A stretch of DNA of 12,300 bases from an uncultured Lentisphaeria bacterium (GTDB lineage: Bacteria; Verrucomicrobiota; Lentisphaeria; Victivallales; Victivallaceae). A program made the position numbers and the translations under genes. This document shows positions 1 through 8,331 of the stretch, piece after piece; the stretch's first letter is position 1, and each line of letters opens with the position of its first letter. The stretch lies in the NCBI GenBank assembly GCA_937888615.1, contig CALABZ010000404.1, forward strand, positions 1 through 12,300, written 5' to 3'. The notes under the pieces are model-generated. The model saw only the letters and a program-made list of their open reading frames with translations, had not been told where the DNA came from and ran no database searches.

Positions 1-2271
1 GAGGATTGGAGCAGAATCGAGCTCTCACCGGATGGCATCCTGCTTTCGGTTAAAGACGGCAAAACCAATACCGAACTGATCCGTTCAGGACGGGGTCCGG
101 CGTGGATACTGACAAAACAGAACAAAGAGAAGATTCAAAGCCAGGACTATCCCGCGCCTGAAGTCAAGCAGCAGACGAACCAAACCGTCTTTATCTGGCG
201 GAAACCCGGATTGCCGGAGGTGGAAGGCATCGTGGAATTCGACCCGGTCAATCACCAGTTCCGCTTCCGCGCCCTGATTGACAATGCCACCGGCTCCAGC
301 ATTGATACCTTGAGCTTTCCTGCGGAAATTTCCATTCCCGCGGAAGGCGAAAATTATCTGATCGTCTGTGCGGATAATAATTTTGTCACACAGGCAAAGC
401 CGCTGAAAACGTTGAAACCGTTCAGTGTCATGTATCCCGGATTCATGTTCATGCAGTTGGCCGGATTTCGCGTGGGCAACGCCGCTTTGCTCACTTATAC
501 CGATGATACCGAGGGGTGCATCAAAACCTTTCAATTCGCTCCGCGTGACGGCGTGGTCGACTTTCATCCCTGGCAGACCATTGTCTTGAAAAACCGTGCA
601 AAATATCAGGCTCCTTATGGGCTGGTCCTGAAAACCATTCCGAACGGCACCTGGAATGAAATGGCGGCGGAATACGGCAAATGGGGCCGCGCACAAAAAT
701 GGGCGGAGAAAAAATTCTCCGCAAAAATGGCCGAGCGGCCTCTGCTGCGGAAAATGGCCGGCGACGGCATCTGTCGCATCGGCTGGCCTCCCGTGGCCTG
801 GGGACCGGAAAGTTACACTCAGGATAAGGATGGACGTTATCATTATATTCCGGGCAACAAGTATGCCAAATACGAGCCCTATTTCAAAGAACTCCTGCGT
901 TGTTTCGATGAATTGGAGCAAACCTACGATATCGCCCCCGGCTATTGGCTGGCGGTCTGGAACGGGACTTATTTCGATTCGACCTATCCCGAATATTTTC
1001 CGGTCAAGCCCTGGATGGGAAATTTCGACGAATTCAAACAGCGCATGATCGAAACCCGGCGGCCTGTTCTTTACCACGTGAATATTGCGCATTGGCCCGT
1101 CACTTCAGCCGCTTCACGGGACAAAAACAACCTCGCGTCATGGCGCGGCGGCGCTTACGGAAATCCAGTCTACTCCAATATCAAACACGTTTATACCAAC
1201 CTGGGGAAATCAATCGACCAGGAAATGCCGACCATCCGCAGACTTGCAGACCGCGACGGTGTCAACGGCGTGTACCTGGATGTGGTAGGTCACTGTTTTC
1301 TGCAGGACGACAGTCCGTCCAATCCGTTTCGGAATACGCCCAACGGATATCAGCGTGCCAAAGTGGAAGCTTTCCGGCAAATCCGCGAAGCCCTGACCGG
1401 TCCGATCATGACCGAGGGGCGCAACGAAATTCTGCTTCCCTACAATGACGTCTTCTGCGGCGCCTGCGGGTCGACCCGCTATGAAGACCAGATACCGATG
1501 TGGGAAATGGTTTACGGAGATAATGGCACGACCCATACTTTCGACAGCATGCATCCGAGTTATACTCAACTGGTGATGAGCCAGGGCGGCATTCTGGCGG
1601 TGCCGTGGCGCTGGCTGGTCCCGGAACGGGGCATCTCCCGGTTCGACCTGAAGTCATCGCTGGTGCAAGCCAACGTCATGCGCCAGCGGGTGCTGTCGCA
1701 TGTGGTCGGCACTCAAATGCAGCGCTTTGAAAAGTACGGTAAATTCCGGGTATCGCTCTGGCGCAATGCCGCGTTTGTCTGGAATCGCGCCAAGGATGTA
1801 TCTTCCCCTCCGGGCCCGGCGCAGGAAGAAAACAATCCGCCCGCCGATCTGGAAGTCCCCACCGGCATCGGCACGATCGCAGTCCAGTCGATGCGCGCCG
1901 ATGGCGGCGTATTCCTGACCGATACCGCCGATGCCAGCTTCGACCGGGTGAAAGAAGTCTTGCTGGACGGCAAGTTGATCTACCGGGATTCCTCCGGTGT
2001 GCTTCTGACGGTACGCGCCGGTCGTGATCTGCTGATCAGGAACCCGACCAAAAAACGAATTAAAGCCACCATCGCTCTGGGAGGACGATTCACTGCCGTG
2101 GGGAAATGGACGGGGAAATTCGTTCGCTCGGACAAACCTTGCGAACTGAACTTTTCGGATGCCGGAAACGGGATCGGAGAAACGGAAGTGTCGTTGAGCA
2201 GCGATAGCTGGATAATGTTGCAGCCGGAACATTCGGAAGCACCTGCATTGCAGGTAGAAACCGCAATTTGA
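1..2271 (+). CDS. Putative glycoside-hydrolase-like protein, DUF6259-like (5' end outside window)
   Basis: The frame is open from base 1 to a TGA at 2269-2271, giving 756 visible residues with no start, so the gene begins upstream; a TTG at 211 is not a credible start because conserved-looking sequence continues before it. The visible part reads as a beta-sandwich region (about residues 60-210), a linker with a GTWNEMAAEYGKW helix (216-228), a probable TIM-barrel (about 250-530) and a C-terminal beta domain (about 610-750). Within the barrel, GVYLDVVGHC places Asp427 at a strand end, and GPIMTEGRNE places Glu472 at the next one. This is the usual layout of a retaining glycosidase nucleophile and acid/base, but the roles are inferred. 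The GTW...AAEYGKW...QKW pattern recalls the uncharacterised DUF6259 family, recognised from memory. Only 24 bases separate it from the GH1 gene, so it probably belongs to the same operon. Whether it is secreted cannot be judged without the N-terminus. Substrate unknown. Confidence 0.75.
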   Translation, partial: EDWSRIELSPDGILLSVKDGKTNTELIRSGRGPAWILTKQNKEKIQSQDYPAPEVKQQTNQTVFIWRKPGLPEVEGIVEFDPVNHQFRFRALIDNATGSSIDTLSFPAEISIPAEGENYLIVCADNNFVTQAKPLKTLKPFSVMYPGFMFMQLAGFRVGNAALLTYTDDTEGCIKTFQFAPRDGVVDFHPWQTIVLKNRAKYQAPYGLVLKTIPNGTWNEMAAEYGKWGRAQKWAEKKFSAKMAERPLLRKMAGDGICRIGWPPVAWGPESYTQDKDGRYHYIPGNKYAKYEPYFKELLRCFDELEQTYDIAPGYWLAVWNGTYFDSTYPEYFPVKPWMGNFDEFKQRMIETRRPVLYHVNIAHWPVTSAASRDKNNLASWRGGAYGNPVYSNIKHVYTNLGKSIDQEMPTIRRLADRDGVNGVYLDVVGHCFLQDDSPSNPFRNTPNGYQRAKVEAFRQIREALTGPIMTEGRNEILLPYNDVFCGACGSTRYEDQIPMWEMVYGDNGTTHTFDSMHPSYTQLVMSQGGILAVPWRWLVPERGISRFDLKSSLVQANVMRQRVLSHVVGTQMQRFEKYGKFRVSLWRNAAFVWNRAKDVSSPPGPAQEENNPPADLEVPTGIGTIAVQSMRADGGVFLTDTADASFDRVKEVLLDGKLIYRDSSGVLLTVRAGRDLLIRNPTKKRIKATIALGGRFTAVGKWTGKFVRSDKPCELNFSDAGNGIGETEVSLSSDSWIMLQPEHSEAPALQVETAI

Positions 2272-2295
2272 TTTCAAATGGGAAACTAGAAATTT

Positions 2296-3675
2296 ATGAG
2301 CATTTTTTATTACGGAGCCGCCACCGCCGCTTTTCAGATTGAAGGAGGCGTAGCCGAAGGCGGCCGCGGCGCCAGCATCTGGGATACCATGTGCCGTCGT
2401 CCCGGAGCTATTTTCACCGGAGAAAACGCCGATATCAGTTGCGATCATTTTCATCGCTGGGAAGAAGATATCCGCTGGCTGAAAAAACTGGGTGCGAACG
2501 CCTATCGCTTTTCCATTTCCTGGTCCCGGATTCTGCCGGATGGGAAAACGGTTAATCCGCAAGGCATCGAATTTTATCAACGGCTCTGCCGGAGTCTCCG
2601 CCAAAACGGGATTGAGCCTTTTGTCACCCTGTATCACTGGGATTTGCCGCAGGCGTTGGAGGATCGGGGCGGCTGGACGAACCGGGAGACGGTAAGTGCC
2701 TTTCGTCATTATGCGGAAACCGTGATTCCGGCGCTCACCCCCGATGTCCGCCACTGGATGACGCTTAACGAACCCTGGTGCAGTGCGGTTTTCGGCTATT
2801 ATCAGGGGGTTCAGGCACCGGGACGCAAGGAGTCCCCAGCGGCGGTGGCCGATGTCATTCATCACCTTCTGCTGGCACATGGGTACGGAGTGCGCACCGT
2901 CCGGCAAGAGGGTGCATCCGACAGCGAAGTCGGTATTGTGCTGAATCCGGTCGCAAGTTATCCGGCCACGCCGTCGGAAGTCGACCGCGCGGCATGCGAA
3001 CAGTGCTGGCGCGACGAAAACGACTGGTGGCTGGAGCCGCTTTACCACGGCGAATATCCTATCGGAGGCTGGCGCAATCTCTACGACGCCAGACCGCATA
3101 TTGAACAAGGCGATATGGCGTTGATTGCCGAACCGTGCGATTTTCTCGGACTCAATCTTTACTCGGCCATGGCGGTTTCCTGTGATTGGGGTGCGCCTCT
3201 GGGCTGGCGCGCCGATCTTCCAGCCGGACGTCCATCGCTGGGGGGCATGCCGTTTGTTCCTGAGGCAATCCATGATACCGTCACGAAAATTCACGAACAA
3301 TATCAAGTCGAAAAAATCTACATCGCCGAAAACGGTGTGCCGGGAGCCAACGAAGTTCCGGGGCTCGACGGCATGGTTCATGATCCGGGCCGGGTGGAAT
3401 ACCTCCGACTGGTTTTCGAACAACTGGAGCGGTTGCGGCGCAACAACGTGCCGCTGGCGGGATATTTCGTCTGGACGCTGATGGATAATTTTGAATGGAT
3501 CTGGGGATATTCGCGTCCTTTCGGCCTGATCTCAGTGGACTTCAAAGGCAATCAGGACCGAACCCCGAAAGAAAGTTTCTATTATTACCGTGATTATATC
3601 GCCAACCGACGGATGTGCGAAACTCCGTTGGAAGCAACATATTCCAAGCGACAGGAACCCGTGGATTGCTTATGA
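2296..3675 (+). CDS. GH1 family beta-glucosidase
   Basis: A 459-residue protein of normal GH1 length that should hydrolyse terminal beta-linked glucose (or a similar sugar) from oligosaccharides or glycosides with retention. All hallmark elements are present: the N-terminal FQIEGG...GRGASIWDT signature with Gln14, YHWDLP with His114, the TLNEPW acid/base Glu159, the YIAENG nucleophile Glu345, and the WTLMDNFEW aglycone and sugar-binding stretch with Trp393, Glu400 and Trp401. The intact NFEW segment followed by IWGY lacks the serine/lysine/tyrosine phosphate-binding pattern of 6-phospho-beta-glucosidases, so a non-phosphorylated substrate is likely. There is no signal peptide, which points to the cytoplasm. 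The start is fixed by an in-frame TAG at 2287-2289 just upstream; the Shine-Dalgarno is weak (GGGA near 2280). Its stop overlaps the next start. With a rhamnosidase and rhamnose isomerase following, it probably removes glucose from rhamnose-containing glycosides; exact specificity is not visible. Confidence 0.95.
   Translation: MSIFYYGAATAAFQIEGGVAEGGRGASIWDTMCRRPGAIFTGENADISCDHFHRWEEDIRWLKKLGANAYRFSISWSRILPDGKTVNPQGIEFYQRLCRSLRQNGIEPFVTLYHWDLPQALEDRGGWTNRETVSAFRHYAETVIPALTPDVRHWMTLNEPWCSAVFGYYQGVQAPGRKESPAAVADVIHHLLLAHGYGVRTVRQEGASDSEVGIVLNPVASYPATPSEVDRAACEQCWRDENDWWLEPLYHGEYPIGGWRNLYDARPHIEQGDMALIAEPCDFLGLNLYSAMAVSCDWGAPLGWRADLPAGRPSLGGMPFVPEAIHDTVTKIHEQYQVEKIYIAENGVPGANEVPGLDGMVHDPGRVEYLRLVFEQLERLRRNNVPLAGYFVWTLMDNFEWIWGYSRPFGLISVDFKGNQDRTPKESFYYYRDYIANRRMCETPLEATYSKRQEPVDCL
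3672..3675 (+). other. ATGA stop/start overlap between GH1 and GH78 genes
   Basis: The ATG of the rhamnosidase gene (3672-3674) overlaps the TGA of the beta-glucosidase gene (3673-3675). Such overlaps usually mean translational coupling and a fixed ratio of the two proteins. This supports one shared transcript and decides the rhamnosidase start. Confidence 0.8.
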
Positions 3676-6032
3676 TTCATATTGTACGAGAACCAAAACC
3701 GGATTTTGTCTTCCGGGCGCACTGGATCACGGCGGATTTCGCCAACGCAAAAGTGAATCTGACCTTTCGCTGCCGCAAGCGGTTTCGGGTCGCCGCTCCG
3801 ACGGGGACGGAACTGCTGCGCATAGCGGCGGACAGCATGGCTTCGTTCCGGCTTAACGGTACTCCGGCCGCATTCGATCCGGTACGCGGCTCCTGTGCGC
3901 TGCAATATTTCAACACCTATGCGGTGGGACCGTTCCTGCATCGCGGTGAAAATGAGATTGAAGTGATTATTCATTCGCCGGTTACGGAAAATTTCACCGA
4001 CGCCGCCATTCTTCCGGCATTACGACTGGAGATTCCCGGAATACTCGAAAGCGCTTCCGATTGGGAGGTCTGTACCGAGAGTGAATGGATAAACGGCGAA
4101 CTACCATTTTTCACCATGCAAACCGGTTATATGGAATTTTGCGACTTCCGGCGGTCCGCCGCATATGAGGACGGCATGAGAACGGCCACCCATCCGGACC
4201 TGCTTGCAAAACGATTGACACCAAGGGATATTCCGGCTTTGCGGCAACAGGAAATCATCCCTTCCGCTATCCTCGCCTGCGATGCGTTGCCAACCGCGGT
4301 GCCTCCGGTTGAAACACTGGCCGCCGCCTTGAATCAAGAAGAACGCGACCCGGCGCCGGAACGTCTGCAGGATGGGAACGCATTATGCACCGGTATCGGC
4401 GGAGCCGTTCTGCATCCTGATTCCTCGGGTCGGGGTCTCGGGCTGATCCTTGATTTCGGACGCGATTATATCGGCCGTCCGTCTTTGGAAATCGACGCGC
4501 CGGATGGAACCGTACTGGATATGGTGTGGGGAGAAGAACTGTGGAAAGGCAGGGTCAGGGCCGATTTCGGCAATGACATGTACTTTTTTACCGACCGTTA
4601 TATCCTGCGGGAGGGTGGGAATACGATCGGAGAATTTCCCCGCGAACGCGGCGGCAAACTGGTTCAACTGTTGTTCCGCAACTTCAGCCGGCCGATCACA
4701 TTGCGGCATGTCACCCTCAAAGCGCGCTGTTATCCTTATGAACGGCGCGGCAGTTTTTTCTCGAGCGATCCATTGCTCAATCGCATTCAAAACCTGTGTG
4801 AAGCAACGCTGGACGCCTGCACGACGGACACGTTCATGGATTGTCCGTGGCGCGAGCGGGCGTTCTGGGTCAACGATCTTCTGGTGGAAAATGCGGTTTC
4901 ACTGGCATTGTTCGGCTCCTCGGAAATACACCGTCATGCCTTCGAGCTGTTATTTTCCCAGCAACGCGGCGACGGCTGGATTCCGGCGGTCTGCCCCTGC
5001 CCTGAAGATCAGCGGAACAAGCTGACGTTTCCAGCGACGGATATTTTTCTGATTGAAATGCTGCGCGATTACCTTTTCTATTCCGGGGATCGCGAGACGG
5101 TGAGACATTATCTGCCCGCTCTGCTGGCGGCGCTGGATGCAATTGAACGGACCGCGGATGCCGACGGCCTGGTTTGCACGCCCGGCGAAGCATGGAATTT
5201 CTATGACTGGTGTTTTGAACTCCGCGGTATTTTCTTCAACGGCTGTCGCGAATCCATGCTCAATTTTCTTTACGCCTGGGGAATTCATCGTTTTCTGGAA
5301 TTGGAACGACTGGTCGAAGCCGATTCGGGACGTCGTACGGAACTGCTTCGCCGCGCCCGGCGGACGGCACAGGCTTCGCTGGAGAAATTTTATCATTCGG
5401 AGCAAGGAATGATTCAAGACGAGGCCCTTATTTATTACGAAAACCGGCGGGAAAAGGTTTCAAGCGAACTGGCGCATGCGTTTGCAGTACTTTCCGGGGA
5501 ATTGCCGGAGGTACTGCAGGAATCGTTTATGCAGTTGACAATGGATGAGGCGGTTCCGCCGCCGGAGCTCTACCTGCACCATATTTTATTTCGGCTGTGG
5601 GGCGAAACAAGGCATGCAGACGAAGCCCTGCGCCGGATTCGCCGTTATTGGGGCAGGCTTGCGCAAGATTCCTTTCCGACGCTGGCAGAGGCCGGTGTTT
5701 ACATGCACCGACGCAATGCGGAACATGAATCATGGAGTTTATGTCACGGCTTCAGCTCCGCCCCGGCGGAATTTTTCCAGCGTGAAATACTCGGGATAAA
5801 ACCACTGACGCCGGGATACACGCAGTTTTCGTTTCATCCCCGGCTTTTTGATCTTGAATTCGCCGGAGGTCGCGTTCCGACTCCGCAGGGGAATATCGAA
5901 GTGGAACTGCAACGGCAGTCACAGGGTATCATGGCCGAACTGCTGGTTCCGCCGGGCTGTGAAGCATTATTTCCGGACGGACAGGAGGCCTCCGCCGGAC
6001 GGCATTGCCGTCTTCTTCCTCTGTCTTCGTAA
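3672..6032 (+). CDS. GH78 family alpha-L-rhamnosidase
   Basis: A 786-residue protein predicted to release L-rhamnose from the non-reducing end of glycosides by inversion. N-terminal beta-sandwich regions (about 1-370) lead into an alpha/alpha barrel (about 375-700) and a C-terminal beta domain starting near GIKPLTPGY (708). The motif DCPWRERAFWVND gives Asp390, Glu395 and Asp402. Their spacing matches Asp567, Glu572 and Asp579 of Bacillus RhaB, where the glutamate is the general acid. The likely general base is Glu673 in PTLAEAG, just before the SLCHGF segment typical of the family; that assignment is less certain. I place the start at ATG 3672, which overlaps the GH1 stop as ATGA; an upstream in-frame ATG at 3615 would add 19 unrelated residues encoded inside GH1. 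AGGAA at 3653-3657 lies rather far (14 bases) from the start, so coupling to GH1 translation is plausible. No signal peptide is seen, so it is probably cytoplasmic and acts on imported oligosaccharides. Confidence 0.9.
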   Translation: MIHIVREPKPDFVFRAHWITADFANAKVNLTFRCRKRFRVAAPTGTELLRIAADSMASFRLNGTPAAFDPVRGSCALQYFNTYAVGPFLHRGENEIEVIIHSPVTENFTDAAILPALRLEIPGILESASDWEVCTESEWINGELPFFTMQTGYMEFCDFRRSAAYEDGMRTATHPDLLAKRLTPRDIPALRQQEIIPSAILACDALPTAVPPVETLAAALNQEERDPAPERLQDGNALCTGIGGAVLHPDSSGRGLGLILDFGRDYIGRPSLEIDAPDGTVLDMVWGEELWKGRVRADFGNDMYFFTDRYILREGGNTIGEFPRERGGKLVQLLFRNFSRPITLRHVTLKARCYPYERRGSFFSSDPLLNRIQNLCEATLDACTTDTFMDCPWRERAFWVNDLLVENAVSLALFGSSEIHRHAFELLFSQQRGDGWIPAVCPCPEDQRNKLTFPATDIFLIEMLRDYLFYSGDRETVRHYLPALLAALDAIERTADADGLVCTPGEAWNFYDWCFELRGIFFNGCRESMLNFLYAWGIHRFLELERLVEADSGRRTELLRRARRTAQASLEKFYHSEQGMIQDEALIYYENRREKVSSELAHAFAVLSGELPEVLQESFMQLTMDEAVPPPELYLHHILFRLWGETRHADEALRRIRRYWGRLAQDSFPTLAEAGVYMHRRNAEHESWSLCHGFSSAPAEFFQREILGIKPLTPGYTQFSFHPRLFDLEFAGGRVPTPQGNIEVELQRQSQGIMAELLVPPGCEALFPDGQEASAGRHCRLLPLSS

Positions 6033-6069
6033 TCGTAAAAATAAAAAACATGCCAAGGAGACGTAAAAA

Positions 6070-7323
6070 ATGGAATATTTGGATAAGATGTTTGAAATCG
6101 CCAGTGAGATTTATGCCGGATATAACGTGGACGTGGATGCCGCGCTGAAAAAGCTGGCCGGAATTGAGCTGTCCATCCATGCCTGGCAAGGAGACGATGT
6201 TGTCGGATTTGAAAACTCCAACCATGCGTTGACCGGCGGTTGCCAGGTCACCGGAAACTATCCGGGACGGGCACGAAACGCGGATGAATTACGGGAAGAC
6301 CTTGATTTCGCACTGGACCTGATTCCGGGGCGGCACCGGGTTTGTCTACAGGGCCACCAGGTCGATAAAATGTTTCCGAAGGTAGATCGTGATGCGTTTT
6401 CCATTGATAATTTCCGAAACTGGCTTGACTGGGCGGCGGATCGAAAAATCGGTCTGGATATCGCCCCGGCTTTTTATTCACACGAAAAACTGGATCACGG
6501 ATTCTCGCTCTCCCATCCCGACCCGGACATCCGCAAATTCTGGATTGAACACGGCAAGTCGATCCGGCGCATCGGCGCCGAATTCGGACAAAAACTGGGC
6601 TCTCCCGCGATTTGCAACTTCTGGATGCCGGATGGCTTCAAGGATATTCCGGCCGACCGTTACAGTTTCAGACAACGCATGACCGAGTCGCTGGACCTTA
6701 TTTTTGCGGAAAAATATCCGGATAATCATCTGCGCGACGCCGTCGAGTCCAAATTGTTCGGCATCGGCACCGAGAGCTATACGGTAACGTCCAATGAATT
6801 CTGCCTGCTTTATGCCCGAAATAACAATCTTATGGTTTGCTTCGACACCGGACATTTTCACCCCACGGAATCCGTGGCGGACAAACTCTCCGCCGTTGCC
6901 CCTTTCATGAATGAAATACTGCTGCATGTCAGCCGGGGTGTACGCTGGGACAGCGACCATGTATTGCTGTTAAACGACGAGTTGAGCGATCTGGCACGGG
7001 AAATTATCATTTACAATTATTCCGGCAAGATTCATATCGGGCTGGATTACTTTGACGCCAGCATCAATCGCATTGCCGCGTGGGTCATCGGTGCGCGAAA
7101 TATGCTCAAAGCACTCCTGAAAGCGCTGTTGGAGCCGCGCCTCCAACTGGTCAATTATGAGAAGCAATGGGATTTTTCCAGACGTCTGGCCTTGCAGGAA
7201 GAAGCCAAAGTCCTGCCGTTCGCCGCAGTCTGGAACCATTACTGCCGCCAGACCGATGTCCCGACCTTTGACAACTATATGGAATTGATCCGCAAATATG
7301 AGAAAAAACAGACGCGTGACTGA
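6070..7323 (+). CDS. rhaA: L-rhamnose isomerase
   Basis: A 417-residue cytoplasmic enzyme that converts L-rhamnose to L-rhamnulose, the first step of the phosphorylative rhamnose pathway. It aligns by eye along its whole length with E. coli RhaA, from the N-terminal SIHAWQGDDVVGFE and TGNYPGRARN segments to the C-terminal region. Recalled E. coli metal ligands are all present at a constant offset of eight: Glu226, Asp259, His286 and Asp326 for the structural metal, and His262, Asp294 and Asp296 for the catalytic metal, plus Lys228 in VESKLFG. The length is typical. The start is well supported: AAGGAG at 6055-6060 is nine bases before the ATG. It follows the rhamnosidase after 37 bases, so it is probably the last gene of the same operon, feeding released rhamnose into central metabolism. 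The kinase and aldolase that should follow are not nearby; the next gene is on the opposite strand. Confidence 0.97.
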   Translation: MEYLDKMFEIASEIYAGYNVDVDAALKKLAGIELSIHAWQGDDVVGFENSNHALTGGCQVTGNYPGRARNADELREDLDFALDLIPGRHRVCLQGHQVDKMFPKVDRDAFSIDNFRNWLDWAADRKIGLDIAPAFYSHEKLDHGFSLSHPDPDIRKFWIEHGKSIRRIGAEFGQKLGSPAICNFWMPDGFKDIPADRYSFRQRMTESLDLIFAEKYPDNHLRDAVESKLFGIGTESYTVTSNEFCLLYARNNNLMVCFDTGHFHPTESVADKLSAVAPFMNEILLHVSRGVRWDSDHVLLLNDELSDLAREIIIYNYSGKIHIGLDYFDASINRIAAWVIGARNMLKALLKALLEPRLQLVNYEKQWDFSRRLALQEEAKVLPFAAVWNHYCRQTDVPTFDNYMELIRKYEKKQTRD

Positions 7324-7376
7324 CCGGTTAAATCGGGTTATTACAAACCATCAGACAAATAACTTTCAGCCAACCG

Positions 7377-8264
7377 TCATTTTTCACCATCTACCTCCCC
7401 GTTCAACAATTCATATTCGTTTTTCTGCTGCGCCCCGCTCCGGCAGAAGCGGGCAGGCGTCGTCCCGTAATACTTCCTGAATACTTTGATGAAGTAGGAA
7501 CAACTGCGGAAACCCGCCCCCTCCGCCACTTCATCCTGCGTCACATTGGAATCGCACAGCAATTCCACCGCGTATTCCAGCCGCATCCGGGTCAGCACCT
7601 CGGTAAAATTACCGATGCCGGAATTTCGAAACAGGCGGCTCAGGTGCGACGGGGTGATCTCAAGCTGGGCCGCAATGTTCTCGCGCGAAATATCCGCCTG
7701 AAACTGGTTCCGCATCAGATACAATGCCTGCTGATAAGTCTTCAACGCCTTGCCGGTGTCCTCCGTGTCCTTCTCCAAATCATCCACGATGACATCCAAC
7801 AGTGCAACTGCGATTTCAATCAACAACTCCTGCGAACGCTTCTCACGCGCAAACGCCGACAACCCCCGAAGCAGCAGATCCCCTCCCGCCGAAAGCGGAT
7901 GCCGGCTGTGATACCAGTAAAATTCCTCGTCCAATTTATACACAACCCGAATACAGTGTTTCATGAATACAATCGAAACAGTCGTATGCTCGGGATCGTC
8001 TCTCCGCATAACACAGCTTTTCGGCAGGCAGCAAAGGAATTTGCCATCAGTCAACATATAGTCGCATACTTTCCCGTCCAGAACCGTTCTCACGCGGTAC
8101 TGCCCGCCGGGACCGGCGAAAACCAGGCGCGGATAAGGGTTTCCGTATCCCCCCGGAACTTCGGGTTTCGCCAGGGCGAACAGGACTTCGTTTATCTTTG
8201 ATTTCCCCTGATATTGACGGACCATCGTCAACGCCTCAGAGCGTGTCACCTTGAGATTTGCCAT
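7377..8264 (-). CDS. AraC-family transcriptional regulator
   Basis: A 295-residue DNA-binding regulator. Residues about 190-276 form the double helix-turn-helix of the AraC/XylS family. The first helix pair is at ENIAAQLEITPSHLSRLFR, and the second ends in the signature QDEVAEGAGFRSCSYFIKVF followed by RKYYGTTPARFCR, close to the family's FSRxFKKxxGxTPxxYR pattern. The N-terminal 180 residues probably bind a sugar-derived ligand or mediate dimerisation; they carry several cysteines (67, 78, 79, 84, 104) and no recognised metal motif. The gene ends head-to-head with rhaA (53-base gap) and is divergent from the BNR gene (91-base gap), so it could control either side. I could not see a strong Shine-Dalgarno before the ATG at 8264, and no better start. 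Whether it acts on the rhamnoside operon, the pseudopilin operon or both cannot be read from the sequence. It is not recognisably RhaR or RhaS. Confidence 0.93.
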   Translation of the reverse strand: MANLKVTRSEALTMVRQYQGKSKINEVLFALAKPEVPGGYGNPYPRLVFAGPGGQYRVRTVLDGKVCDYMLTDGKFLCCLPKSCVMRRDDPEHTTVSIVFMKHCIRVVYKLDEEFYWYHSRHPLSAGGDLLLRGLSAFAREKRSQELLIEIAVALLDVIVDDLEKDTEDTGKALKTYQQALYLMRNQFQADISRENIAAQLEITPSHLSRLFRNSGIGNFTEVLTRMRLEYAVELLCDSNVTQDEVAEGAGFRSCSYFIKVFRKYYGTTPARFCRSGAQQKNEYELLNGEVDGEK

Positions 8265-8289
8265 AATGTCACATTTTTACAATTAATCA

Positions 8290-8315
8290 TTCATTTATAC
8301 TATATACAGTTCATT
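8290..8315. promoter_or_regulatory. Possible regulator half-sites (TTCATT direct repeat)
   Basis: TTCATT occurs at 8290-8295 and again at 8310-8315, 20 bases apart, flanking the -35 element of the rightward promoter. AraC-family proteins often bind two direct half-sites about 21 bases apart, one overlapping the -35. The repeat is only six bases in an AT-rich spacer, so chance is a serious alternative. Confidence 0.25.
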
Positions 8316-8331
8316 AAAGTAACGTTATAAT
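8303..8331 (+). promoter_or_regulatory. Sigma70-like promoter for the BNR/pseudopilin genes
   Basis: A perfect TATAAT (8326-8331) sits 17 bases after TATACA (8303-8308), which matches four of six bases of the TTGACA consensus. Transcription would start near 8338, giving a short leader of about 18 bases to the GAGG Shine-Dalgarno at 8345-8348 and the ATG at 8356. The surrounding 91-base spacer is strongly AT-rich against GC-rich genes. A leftward promoter for the regulator gene must also lie here, but only weak matches were found. Confidence 0.6.

Noticed and set aside
211..2271. TTG at 211 as the start of the first gene
   Set aside because: The frame is open and protein-like back to base 1, and no Shine-Dalgarno precedes 211; the gene is simply cut by the window edge.
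2266..2295. AATTT/AAATT inverted sequence between the first two genes as a regulatory hairpin
   Set aside because: The pairing is five A/T bases across a 20-base loop, as expected by chance in a short AT-rich gap.
1654..3423. 589-codon open frame on the minus strand
   Set aside because: It is antisense to the DUF6259-like and GH1 genes, its translation shows no recognisable domain, and the plus-strand genes have clear family motifs.
3615..3671. Upstream ATG at 3615 as the rhamnosidase start
   Set aside because: It lies within the GH1 gene, adds 19 residues without family resemblance, and has no ribosome binding site; the ATGA at 3672 fits better.
7324..7376. Terminator between the convergent rhaA and araC-type genes
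   Set aside because: Only a 4-base stem (GGTT/AACC around 7337-7350) without a T-run was found; too weak to annotate.
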